From Gorsachius magnificus (Eukaryota > Chordata > Aves > Pelecaniformes > Ardeidae): 64,000 nucleotides of DNA. The notes under the pieces were generated by a model, which was given only the letters and a program-made list of their open reading frames with translations, did no database searches and had not been told where the DNA came from. The position numbers and the translations under genes were made by a program. The stretch is taken from assembly GCA_034008185.1 (NCBI GenBank), contig CM067084.1:14713385-14777384 (forward strand), in the 5' to 3' direction. Positions 1-11,633 of this stretch are shown here, piece by piece. How positions within the stretch are numbered: the stretch's first letter is position 1; each line of letters starts with the position of its first letter.

Positions 1-3000
1 TAACATGATGCTGCAATGGACACCTACAGTTATTTTCACAGGGTTTGTACTGATGAAGAACTAACGTCAACATCATTAATAGTCTTTTCATAGCTAGCTT
101 TAACTAAACCAGAGGATTTTTCATGCCACAGAAGACCACACTGATGTGGACAGCACATATTTGCCATAGTTCTCTTCAGGCTGCTACATAATATAAAGCC
201 TATGTTCCAACAATGACTGCTCCATAAGGCCAAACGGCTTTTAGATACCTCTCAAAGTTTCCCCTTTATGAGCCAGGACCAGCCTGAGCATAGAAACAAA
301 AAGAACAGTAGCATAACTCAATACATAGTCAAGAATTACTTTTAATGAAAAAACAATTACACCCAACTACCTTACCTGAGCTTAGTGTGTCAAGACACTG
401 ATTTCAAGAAACCAGGATTGCTTCTGCTTTTTCCCCTCTTCCCTGAGATTTTTATTTTCTGCAAAGCTTACCCTCTCCCTCTCGAACACACCTTGCTGAA
501 TTCAGCAGTAACAACATTAAATCATGGTATTACCAGTTACTGTGCCACCCTACTTGCAGAAGACACCATCCCCACAGCAACCAGGGGGCAAAAATAAAGA
601 TATGCTGATCCTCAACATCTGCTATTCAACACAAATGAGCACAGCAATCAACACAAACTAGAACACCTGGCTGAGACCAGTGGCAGCTGAAGAGCCAGAA
701 CGCGATTCGCTTCTGCTGCCCACCACTAGCAATGCAACAAACCACAGCAACCACTCCAGCCACTTCAAGATGCAGCAGAGCTCGTCATCTGCTTTCTACT
801 CTTATTTCCCATTCCCCTGTGCTAAGCCAGGGGGCAGGGATCTCAGGATGTTTTGTAATAAAACTTGGGTTTAATGCCTGAATGCTCCTCTTAAACATGG
901 ATGAACCATAATCCCTGGAGGTTATGGTTTTCCATACTTGCAAGACCGCTCCTGATGGGATTAATTCTTGTAATAGCATAGCTCATCACCACCATTAGGC
1001 AAATAAAAAAACCTCACATAATCAAGCAGATAAGTGTGTGCATATAAACAATTTCCTAAGATCTGAAAGGACTCAGCGCCACATCTAGAGGATGGCACAG
1101 TTTTATTTCTTGGCCTACAATTTAAACAAAGCATTCAGAAACAAATAAATCAATCTGCCCACCTGGAGAACAGATGATCTAAGTCCAGCCACTTCACTAT
1201 CTGTGTTGTTTTCTCCTGCCAATCTTCTCCAGTCACATTCCCTTTATGAGAGCACCTATTCTGCCCCACTGAGTCTGATTACAGGCTAGACGTGGCTAAC
1301 TATAGACTGGTGACATCCTGTTGGCAATAAATCAAATCATTCCTCAGCAGAGGTCTTGGCAAGGTGGCTCTATATTCCTCAAAACCTTGGTAGATAAAAC
1401 AGGCCCTGGAAATCACATATAGATGCATGTTAGCACTGTGATCCTGCAAATGCTTTGCTTTTCAATGGCTGATCACTTGATCAATGACCATAGATCTCCA
1501 ATCCACTTTCGCTTCTCTTACACCATAGTTCTCCACCGTACATATTTTGGTTAAGTAGGAAAAGAAAGAAGAAAACCTAAATCCTACCTCGGTCTTTGCA
1601 TTCAATCAATCAGCCAATGCATAGTATATTTGTGGAGGAAATGTTTCAGACCTATTAGAAAGGTCAATGATATACTTAAGGAATTGTGAAGCAGGGACCT
1701 CTGCTTACTCACGGGACTTTCATTGCAAAAGGCCAAATTTCTGGTTCTACACATTGAGCCCTGGAAGAATGACAATTCTCGGACAGAGATTATAGGCCTG
1801 ACAGCTTGATTTATTAATTTTCTTAAAGAGTTGCAAAGACATCAGATGTGTCTGAATGCCATGTCTTCCAGAGGAAAAAGTAATTTGCCATTTCCAGGAT
1901 TAAAATGGCACTATAAGTGGTATGTTCTCTCACTTTGATGAAGAAATTCATTTCTGTACAGACTGCCCTGACTGGAAGGATAAGAAGAGTGGAATAGCTA
2001 ACTAACAAACGCTTCTGGTCAGCGGACATGCAGAACCAGCAATTTGGTTTTCTGCTCCTTACATCCCGCTGCTGCTACCAACACAAATCAAGCTGAGCTG
2101 AATGGATAACGGGGCAGGAAGCAACAACTTGCTGAAATTTTATTCAGGGAAAAAAGCTGATATCTAAGTATTATTGATAGAGAACACAAAACCCAACGGT
2201 GGAGAATCAGCCAAATTTTATTAAAAGATTCAATCTAAAGAAAAAGTGAAAGTTCAATTCTGAGAATGTTTCCTAGTTAAATTCACATTCTCAAGAGAAT
2301 ATTCATGCTGAGGCGAGTTACAATTTCAGTTACATTTGAAAAAATAATTAAAACTAATATTGCAAGTTGAGTATTCTTCCACTGCTGCAGCAAAATCTGG
2401 GGAGTATATAGAATCGTGCATTATGTATTCTCAGCAGTTAAGGAGGTCAAAAATACATACATGCAATGCAAGCAGTCCAAGAGCTTTCCTGGACTCATCA
2501 CTGTGCCAATAGAAAGCATTTCTGCGTACCTACAGCTCAAAAGAAAAGGGGAAAAAGTGTTAGTTTCATAGTGGCACAGCACCCTCTGGCACTGGGATGA
2601 ACATACGCACGACAGCTGGCGTTAAGAGTCTAAGCAATGAAGACTTGCTTTTCATTAAGGGCATTAACTACGGCATCCTGGGCAAAATCTGACTAACTCC
2701 AAGATACATATCTAGAATTTCCTATGCAGTTTCAGATAGATGCTATTCTTCCACTTGTCCTTCAGAGTGGCTACTTAGTTCTGTTAAATGGCTGCTGTAT
2801 TTCACCCCAACATAGTAAAGATAAATAAATCAAAATCCAGCAACAGAAAAACTGACACCTACCAATGTATAGTTCAAGTATCTGTCTGCACAGTGTTTGG
2901 AATCATTTTGAAGAGAAGATGGGGATGTATCTAAATTAAATATTTCACTTCTCTATTCTGGGCTAATCCTTGAAAGAAGCCATAATGTGGCTGGTTGTAA

Positions 3001-4268
3001 ACTAAACCCTTATGTCCTCAGCAACAAAAAGGTCCTACATCCCCTTTCACCCCAGGGAGAGAGGTGCTGGAAGCCAATCTGAGCATGAGAAAAGCAATTT
3101 AGCCAAAGCACCTTATGCCTGGACTAATCTGAACAGCAGAGACTGAGAGGCATCAGTTCAAAACTGACATAAATTAGAACAATCCCAATTGAGCCTGAAG
3201 AGAGAAACGTAACAGTTTAATCTTCCACTGTCCCAAAATCCAGTACTGTACACTTCAGATCTTGCACTCTGGAGATGATGTTCAGTGCTTGGACATCTAT
3301 TTAGTTAACAGAAAGAGAGCCCTGAAGACAAATCATACCTCAAGGTTTCTCAGCAGCCCTGCTCTGCCTACAGCAGTGCCAGGCTGACTTGTCACAGAAG
3401 ACAGCTGTGTCACCAGCTGCCATGTATCAGAGGTGGGGGACATTGTTCTAGGACATTTCATATATCTTAAGATGCATGAGCAGCATTTATGCTATTTACT
3501 CTAAACCAGAGCATTTAAAACATGAAAATACAGAAAGGATAGCTTACCTCCTAACACCTACTTTGCAGTGACCATGTTTTACTACAACTCTTTGCCATAC
3601 CTGGCCAGAGCTGAGGTTGTCTCCTTTAGATCTGATGCTGCCTGGCAGTCAGTTTGCTGATTTTTTTACATGGCAGGCATCACTCAAGATGATTTTACCA
3701 AATGTTTTGTTCACTTATTTTGTTTGCATTTATAAGTCTTCAGGTTAAGTGAAAGGCTAAGTACAGATTCAAGCACGCAGTCTGTATCTATTTAAATACA
3801 TGTCAAAATTTTGAAATGCTATCATACCAAAATGCTTCCATCGAATCCCTTATCCATAGGAAAGGAAATAAATGGATGCCTAGCTTGAGGTCAAATTTTA
3901 CAGTCATTAAATGAGCACAGCTCCCACTGACAGCTGCATTCTCTCCCATTTTATTTCATTTCCATGGACGCTGATAAAAACAATTCATAGATTTGACTGG
4001 TAATTTGCATATTAAAACTAAAGGAAGAAAACCACAGTAAAAAGTCGTTAAAAAAAAAAAAAATGCAACAGTAAGTTTTGACCCCTAGATCATCGGCTCA
4101 GAAAAGTATAATTTGCCTCTTTTTATGTCATTAGGGGAGTCAACCCCACAGTGCCAATTCTGCCCCCTGCCCTTGCTGGGTCTGGTAAATTATGCTTCAA
4201 GGAGTGACGAGTACCAGTTCACCAGTAGCTGCTGGCAGATACATACAGATCCCAACTGCACCCGATAT

Positions 4269-4306
<38 letters not shown>

Positions 4307-5680
4307 AAATTATGCATTTCAGTTACATCATTCAGGAAACTTTCTTGGGTGACGTCATCCAGTACAATAAATACTCTGCTGCCCTGTATCAGCTGATTAC
4401 AGAATACTCCTATCACTCTTCTATTTCATATGATGGTACTCAGTGCTACCTGGAAAGGCTTTGCAGAAACTTCTGTCTTTCTTTTTCTGTCAGTAGTAGG
4501 AAACAACAAAAGAAGAGAAGTGATTACAAATAACAACTTGTTACCACCTCCTCATGGCACTGGGTTACTGGACCCAGATGAGGTGGATCCTGTATGATCC
4601 ACCTAGAGTGGGGGAAAACTCATCAACCAACCTTCATTTAAGATGATCCTGACTTTACAAAAAAAAAAAAAAGTGCAAGTTAGTGACTGCCATTAGATCA
4701 TCTATTATTTCATGCCTACCTACAACATACATTTCCAAGTCTTCTGATATTCTTTGACAATCAAATTCACATCTGCTCATAGAATAAAGCTTTCTCTCCA
4801 TCTCACAAATTATATACCACTAAACATTACTACTAGCCAAGTGCCTTGTAACCAGTCATTTTGTCCCAGTAGGATAAGAAATCAGTCTTCATTTTACAGA
4901 TTAACATTGCTTAATTAAGATTACTTATTCCTGTGCTGGATCAAAAAATTATAATCATTTCCCATTCTCTTCTAATGGAGAAGGGTGATTGGATTTATTT
5001 TTTTTTAATTAGCATTTTGATTATGGCTTGCACAAGATTTTTGATTGTCACAAGGCAATTTATTTGTAGACTATCCAAAATAAATTACATTTTATTGATA
5101 AGATGTATTAAAATTTGAAAATGTTTCATTTTATATCTGAATGTCATATCTACAGAGGCATAAGAATGTAATTTGAAAACAAAGGACTACTTTTAACATG
5201 CAGTTGAGAGGTTTGTTTGGGCTTTTCCTTTAAAAAAAAAAAACCCACAGCTATCTGTCATGCCCTAAGGTAAGTGGCACTTAAGTTTTTTAAAGAAAAA
5301 CAAAGGCAGAAACTAGGAGAAATATAGAAATGTCATCTTTTCCCTTGTTCTTCCAGCATTTCTGTCATTTCTCATTTTTCTGGTCTAAGAGTTTCTCAAA
5401 CTGCCCAAGGGTTTGTGCGATCAACTTACTTGCAGCTGCCCTGCTACCGCCACCAAACCCAGGAGACAAGACATATAATGAGACAGTTTAGATAAACTTT
5501 GTTACTTTTCATTTTATTTCCTTAGTCTAAAACAACACACACAACTACACTTCAAACTTCCATTTTCTTTTTCTCATCACTAAACTAATAGAATTTGTCA
5601 GGAAAACAGCCTCAAAAACTGAGTAAGAAAGCAATGAAGACGGCAAAACAAAGGGACTGTCACTTTAGCTTTCCAGGTTA
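1..5680. other. AT-rich noncoding DNA, presumed intron of a minus-strand gene
   Basis: No coding exon can be supported here. The short open frames are AT-rich, lack recognisable domains and overlap in several frames. Low-complexity content includes A14 at 4050-4063, T32 at 4272-4303 and A14 at 4659-4672. A good minus-strand splice donor (CTCAG then GTAAG) lies at 380-371. The sequence just upstream of it on that strand has stops in every frame from the nearest plausible acceptors, so at most it could be a noncoding exon or a cryptic site. The intron call rests only on the minus-strand promoter at about 23 kb. Confidence 0.45.
4272..4303. repeat. T32 homopolymer run
   Basis: There are 32 consecutive T on the plus strand. 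It may be the A-tail of an old minus-strand retroposed sequence or simple slippage. The flanking bases show no recognisable retrosequence. It encodes the poly-F and poly-K stretches in overlapping frames, which are therefore not real proteins. Confidence 0.9.
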
Positions 5681-6135
5681 TCATAGAATGTTTTGGGTTG
5701 GAAAGGACCTTTAGAGGTCATCTAGTCCAACCCCCCTGCAGTGAGCAGGGACACCGCTAACTACATCAGGTTTGCTCAGAGCCCCGTCCAACCTGGTCTT
5801 GAATGTTTCCAGGGATGGGGCCTCCACCACCTCTCTGGGCAACCTGTTCCAGTGTTTCACCACCCTCATTGTAAAGAATTTCTTCCTTATATCCAGTCTA
5901 AACCTACCCTCTTGTAGTTTAAAACCATTACCCCTTGTCCTGTCACAGCTGACCCTACTAAAAAGATTGTCCTCATCTTTCCTATAGGCTCCCTTTAAGT
6001 ACTGAAAGGCCGCAATCAGGTCTCCCCGCAGCCTTCTCTTCTCCAGGCTGAACAAGCCCAACTCTCTCAGCCTGTCCTCATGAGTGGTGCTCCAGTCCTC
6101 AGATCATTTTTGTAGCCCTTATCAGTGCCCATCCT
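5681..6135 (-). mobile_element. CR1 LINE, 5'-truncated, minus strand
   Basis: CR1 is a non-LTR retrotransposon that moves by target-primed reverse transcription. This copy keeps only the 3' end: the last part of ORF2 (reverse transcriptase C-terminal region) and the short 3' UTR. Read on the minus strand, 6061-5711 is open for about 116 codons. It contains the CR1 hallmarks [30 protein letters not shown] and [20 protein letters not shown]. The 3' terminus lies at the left, where the plus strand reads tcatagaatg, the complement of the octamer tail. Truncation near 6135 leaves no endonuclease or catalytic RT core, so it is immobile. The uninterrupted frame suggests a fairly young copy. It has the same orientation as the presumed host gene. 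Confidence 0.95.
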
Positions 6136-8529
6136 TTTCATCCTGACCCTTCATACGTACCTTCAATTATCCCTGGCTCTCATTAAAGGAACTACCTAGT
6201 CTTTCTTCCCACAAAGCTAGATTTCCACCATTTCCAACGTAAGCTTTCTCTATAAAAAACACTATTCCCAAATCTTTCCCAGATAAACAGGGTAATTTTC
6301 CATACAGAGGCAGAAATTCTCTACAAGGCTGGACATAAAGTGCTCTTAATAAGTTTTATGTATTCCACTTAAAAAAAAAAAAAAAGACATTTTCCAGCCA
6401 GAAACTCTATACTTTTGTGTTGAAAAGTATTAAACCTCCTGCATTCTGTGTGAAGAATGACATTACATTTTAAATTAAGACAAAAACCTACCGCTTTTAA
6501 AGACATAAAGAACCAAAAAAAGAAGTGTCGAATATATCATTTCAGTATATGGAAATACATAGTTCTAACCAGATCATTAAATAATCCTCAATGATACTGT
6601 GTTACAACTTAGCCGAAGAATAGGAAACTGGGCTGGTAAGCAGCTAAGAGCACAAAAGTGCCCCTGCGCCTCGGGGGTTGGAGGCAGAGGCCAACCAGAA
6701 GAAGTCTTGAAAAAAAATTCTTCAAAGAAGATATTCAAACCATAACTCAAAGCAAGACTTTTATTAAAACTACCAATGTGTTCTGCTTTTCATAAGGATG
6801 CAGATTAGAAACTGAAAACCTTTAACTGAGGTTAATTTCTTGGTCTGATCTGAACCTTCTGTTCCAGTTAAGTCATCAACCAGGACCAGCAAACTGCCCT
6901 GCAGAGTGGAATTCTTACAAGCATGCATCTAAGGAGACAACTTTTCCAGTCCATCCTACTTCTACATTTCCATGAATGAAGAATAGAGCTGTAAAATATC
7001 AAGTGCCAGGGACAGACCAGCACAGAAGTATGAACTGTGCCAACACAGAGTTTACTGTAGTGCTGACACAGATGAGAACTTTCAGCTTCGTTTTTCAGGA
7101 TTAAGGTAATTTTAAAATCTACAAATATGGATCTTAACCTAAATTCCTTCCAATTTAGTGTTTACTTAGCTCCAGTGTAATCTAACTTCTGGCAGATACA
7201 TACAAAGGAAGATTTTATGCCTTATCCCTTAAGCAAAGAGCAAATAATAAGCACCAAAATTCCAAAGGAACTATGAGAGATATCTTACCTATCTCATCCG
7301 CAAAAATGACTGTAAGCTATTTCTTATAACACCAAATTAAATATTAATGTTCCTTAATATTACTCTTAACATTAAGAATCCTCACATTTTGAATATTAAA
7401 TCCACAACTAAAAGTAAGATTGGAAAATCATGTGCAAAAATGTGTTAGATAACTATGCCCTGTAATAATACGAACTTGAAGTTCAATCTAGTTGCTATTA
7501 TCAAGACCCACTGCCCCACTGACCTAGAAGAGATACACAAGCACATGCTCCGACTCAAAACATTTCCAAAATGACATCAGAGAGGCACAAGGTGGTAGCA
7601 CAACAGAAGCTTCTTACAAGAATGCCGATTTCTTCCTTTTTGTTTCACGGGTACCTCTGGCATGCCTATGTTTTCTCACTTGCTGCTCTCTGAGCTGTAT
7701 GTATGTTCATTTATACCTGAGCACTCAGTTCTAGCTTTTTCCCCAACTGCAGAAAAACAGTCAGTGACTAATGCATCTACACACACCGGCAAGAATGCCA
7801 GTAATGTATCAAGTAACGTTGCTGTTTGCAAACACCACGTCACATATTCTGTAACAATTTAGGAAACCAATTACAAGTTAAAACATTACTTCAAACCAAA
7901 GGCTGAAAGTATTACATTGATTCATTCTGAATTTTTAGGTTAACGGCGATTTTAAAAAGTTTTACATTTGGCAGCTCTAGTTATGGTCCAGCCTCAGGCT
8001 CACACAAACACTCATCTTTACTTGAGCAACTGAGTGCTTCCATGGGCAATCCGGCCATTGCCGTTCCCATAGACTTCCCATGTGCTAATGAATGTGTTCA
8101 GCTGGTAATGCTGTAGCCACGGTGGTGCAAAACCAGACAAGGCAAGGCTCACAGGCCAAGACGGCATCCGCGCCACCGGGAGCTGCATAACCGACGCAAG
8201 CAGTGCTTGCTTGATTGCACAGATGATGTACTGCTCCAGCTCACGCAGAGATGAGGGGTGACTGGCCAGGCCAAAACTTTATTTTTAATTATTTATCTAT
8301 GAATTTCTTTGAATACTTCAAAAACATTGAAGTCCCAGACCTGGAATCATACCTACTGAGACTACGCTCCATATACAGAGCTTTGAGATCTCACCTGCCT
8401 CTTCTCCCTGATCTTCTTTCCTGCCCTTAAAAAACACACGAGCAGCAAAATTTCCCAATTAATGCTCTCATCCACTCACTTCTTATTCCTTAACCTTACT
8501 TATTTTGAATAGTAAATTGCAGGAAGAGG

Positions 8530-9069
8530 ATGTCTGACTTGATACTATTACCCAAACCACATACAGTACTATTGTACCGGGTTACAACGTGCAGACTGGT
8601 AAGGACAGGGATAACAGACACTCCAGATCCTCTAGCCAAATCACCCGATAAATGTGGAATAAAAATCATAGTAATGTTGTCCAGATTAACTTGTCTGCTG
8701 ATTAAAGTTCCTATTCCCAATGGAGTTTTGAGGAGAGTAGATACCACAGGAGTTAGTAGAAAAAATTGGATTCATGCTAATTTTGTAACACTTTCACCCT
8801 GGGGAGCAGAAGTCTTTCTCAACACAGTAACGGAGAGGAAATGTGGCAAAAAATATTCTCAGATTTTTGTATTGTGGATTAATAAAAATTCTCCACACCT
8901 CCTCCCTTCAAAAAATAATTGGTCTTTTCCTTCTCGCATTGCACAATATGGAAGAGCCATTTGTTCCAAATCACATGGAACACAAACCAGGGCTTCTTCA
9001 AGCTTCAGAACTGTTGGCTTCCCAGTTGTCCACATTCATCCCCTACTTCAATACGGTGCTGCAGCTTAG
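8530..9069 (+). other. 179-codon open frame of unknown nature
   Basis: The ATG at 8530 has A at -3. The frame stays open to 9069 in AT-rich DNA. Two further plus-strand frames (8843-9073 and 8919-9236) and one minus-strand frame (8747-8496) are also open here. I recognise no domain, signal peptide or conserved motif in any of them. Overlapping open frames on both strands argue for a stop-poor base composition or a decayed insertion rather than a functional gene. A remnant of a transposable or endogenous viral element is possible but not shown. Confidence 0.1.
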
Positions 9070-10027
9070 GTAGTGTTTCTCAGACAACAATGCATTTTCC
9101 ATGTGGTTTGGGATTTTTTCTCTGGTATGCCGATATAAGCGAACTTTGTCATTCTCAAATGTCTATCTGCCTTTACCCTGTCAATTGTAAAGTTATTTGT
9201 GGCTGTATTACAGACCAACACTTTTTTTTATTTTAATACTTTTCCAGACTGTATGTTGGCTTGCTTACTATTCATTCTTTCCTAGCCCAACTAAAAAATG
9301 ATTAAAAAAAATCTCTGCTGGCTGCTGTAACTAGATAAAGAAATTAATACAAAAGAGTTTTACATTGCAGTTTTTTTTCCTTAATTTTTAAATACCTAAG
9401 CATATTTTCTAACAGTCAATAACTCATTAAAACTACCATTATCCATAAATGAGATAAAATACCTTTTTCTCAAAGAAAAAGCCTTATCAGACTAATTGGT
9501 CTAAGTGAGAAAAAACAAACTTTAATTATTTATCATCAAGACCAACTGAGAGGTAGCTTTACACCTGTGGAGTACACAGTAAATACTAATAGAAAGGCCA
9601 TAAGGTATTTATTGTCCAATAAATAGAAAAAAACACTTTCCCCTTACTTAGAAAAGGCAAATTATATATTTTATGATGAAAAAAAGGAAAAGAGTATCAG
9701 GTAGTTTCATTAAAAAAAAAAAAACACCAACTCTTGTACACCACACTGTTTGTGCATTTTTTTAAGTAATACCAAAGAAAGTTCAGAAAGTTCCCTTTCT
9801 ACAATGTTGCACTTATAGGCAAAGTGTTAATGTCTGTAGAAAGACTAATGGTTTTCCAACATATTTCTTTGATAAATGGGTTAACTAAATTAGATTTTTT
9901 TTTTTTTAATTAAGTTGGTCCCTTGCCTGGAGCAGCCAGAGTTGTTTACCCACAATGGCCGTGAAATTCCCTGTGTTTGATGGTTTAATTATCTCCTCCT
10001 TGCCTGGTAATTCTTTTAAGGCATTTT

Positions 10028-10039
10028 GGGGGGGGGGGG
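10028..10039. repeat. G12 homopolymer
   Basis: Twelve consecutive G on the plus strand in an otherwise AT-rich context. This is a simple slippage-prone run and I see no associated element. Confidence 0.9.
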
Positions 10040-10196
10040 CATAGCAAACAAAAAGAATTATCTGTCTCTCTTTCTCTGTTCAATCTTGTGAACTAACTTA
10101 CACTTTGCATCCCCTTCACACATGATGACTTTCAAGTTGATGGACTAAGGCAGTGTTTATTTTAAATGTAGTATAAATTATTTTATTTATTTTCAG

Positions 10197-10298
10197 TTAC
10201 CTGAGCTGCTGCAGTCCAAGGCCTATAAAGACACCTGCTACCTACAGATATTACAAGATCCGAATTTTGTTTACTCATTTGGTTGCATCATCTGTCAG
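10197..10298 (+). other. Exon-like segment, 34 open codons, plus strand
   Basis: The segment is preceded by a strong acceptor (a T-rich tract ending ttattttcag) and followed by CAG then GTACAG, a usable donor. It is 102 bases long, so phase-neutral, and reads as 34 codons without a stop from the first base (begins LPELLQSKAYKD, ends YSFGCIICQ). A second frame is also open, which weakens the coding argument. The minus strand also has a good donor at its left edge (CTCAG then GTAACTG). It lies antisense within the presumed minus-strand intron. I do not recognise the peptide. It could be an exon of an antisense or nested transcript, or a chance arrangement. Confidence 0.15.
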
Positions 10299-10803
10299 GT
10301 ACAGAAGATTCTACTGAGAAGAGCACGGCAAGTTACATGCATCTCCCACCGCAGCGCTAGGTCCTGGCTTACACTGTCTGATTCTGTTAGTAGTCTGGGT
10401 ATGATAAGAACTAAGTCTGAAAGCTATGAATATCCTTCACTGGGCTAGAATGGGAACAACACTATTTGGACAGAAATAGAACAAGCTGAAAGATAACCAT
10501 GTATGAAGAAAGAGCAAAAACCAATATAGCTGACTGTAATAAGAGGACAAGTTAACTGTAGTTCACATTTACAAGTCTTCTTCACTGATGGACACAGGAA
10601 ATTAAGTTCCAAAAAATAACTATATGCCCCTTTTTAAAAAAAAAAAAACCACGTTTAATTTAAAATTCATTAAGAATTGAAGCAAATGAAACTTGTTATT
10701 ATGAACAAATTAGAACAAAGGCGAAATTTTTTATCTCCCAAATAACTATCAATACTAACACTATGGAACAGTTTGAAAGGCAAATCCTGATCACAAATTA
10801 CCA

Positions 10804-11633
10804 AATGGTTTGGGTTGGAAGAGACCTTTAAAGATCATCTAGTTCCAACCCCCCTACTATTGGTAGGGACATCTTCCACTAGATCAGGTTGCTCCAAGTC
10901 CTGTCCAACCTGACCTTGAATTTTTCCAGGGATGGGGCATCCACACAACTTCTCTGGGCAACCTGTTCCAGCATCTCACCACCCTCATTGTAAACAATTT
11001 CTTCCTTATGTGCAATGTAAAACTACCGTCTTTCAGTTTAAAATCTTTACCCCTTGTCCTATCACTACGGTCCCTGGTAAAAAGTCTTTCCCAATCTTTG
11101 TTATAAGCCCCCTTCTTTACTGTATTGAAAGGCCGCAGTAAGGCCTCCCTGGAGCCTTCTCCGGGTAGAATCACCCCAACTCTCTCAGGCTTTCTTCACA
11201 GGAGAGGTGGTGCTCCAGCCCTCTGATCACTTTTGTGGCCCTCCTCTGGACCCACTCCACCAGGTCCATGTCTTTCCTCTGCTAAGGACTCCAGAACTGG
11301 ACACAGTGCTCCAGGTGGGGTCTCACCAGAGCAGAGCAGAGGGAGAGCATCACCTCCCTTGCCCTGCTGGCCATACTACTTTTTATGCAGACCAGAATAC
11401 AATCTGCTTTCTGGGCTGCAAGCACACATTCCCAGCTCATTTCTAATTTTTCATCCACCAGTATCCCCAAGTACTTCTCAGCAGGGCTGCTCTCAATCAC
11501 TTCATCACCCAGTCTATACTGATACTAGGGACTGGCCTGACTCAGGTGCAGAACCTTGCACTTGGTCTTTTCAAACTCCATGAGGTTCACATTGGCCCAC
11601 TTTTCTCAAGCCTGACAAGGTCCGTCTGGATGG
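10804..11633 (-). mobile_element. CR1 LINE, about 830 bp, minus strand
   Basis: This is a 5'-truncated CR1 covering more of ORF2 than the copy at 5.7 kb. On the minus strand, 11500-11282 gives KYLGILVDEKLEMSWECVLA and [15 protein letters not shown], from the RT thumb region. 11174-10884 gives DRTRGKDFKL and IRKKLFTMRVVRCWNRLPRE, the ORF2 C-terminus. The two parts are in different frames and the end of ORF2 is garbled after REVV, so the copy is decayed by indels. The octamer tail at the left end is lost or degraded. It carries no endonuclease and is not mobile. Confidence 0.95.

Larger units (their letters stand above)
6136..10803. other. AT-rich noncoding DNA between CR1 copies
   Basis: This stretch has no recognisable gene. 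It contains a block of unusually low stop density at 8496-9236 and an exon-like 102-base segment at 10197-10298, both described separately. There is also a G12 run at 10028-10039. A minus-strand GTAAG donor follows a possible 21-base segment near 7289-7309. That is too short and its acceptor too weak to call a microexon. Confidence 0.5.

Noticed and set aside
4113..4533. Open frames with poly-Phe or poly-Lys
   Set aside because: They are produced by the T32 run and have no gene features.
5772..5987. Plus-strand open frame within the CR1 at 5.7 kb
   Set aside because: It is the antisense shadow of the minus-strand CR1 ORF2 C-terminus.
7289..7309. Possible 21-base microexon on the minus strand
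   Set aside because: The donor is good but the acceptor lacks a proper pyrimidine tract, and nothing else supports it.
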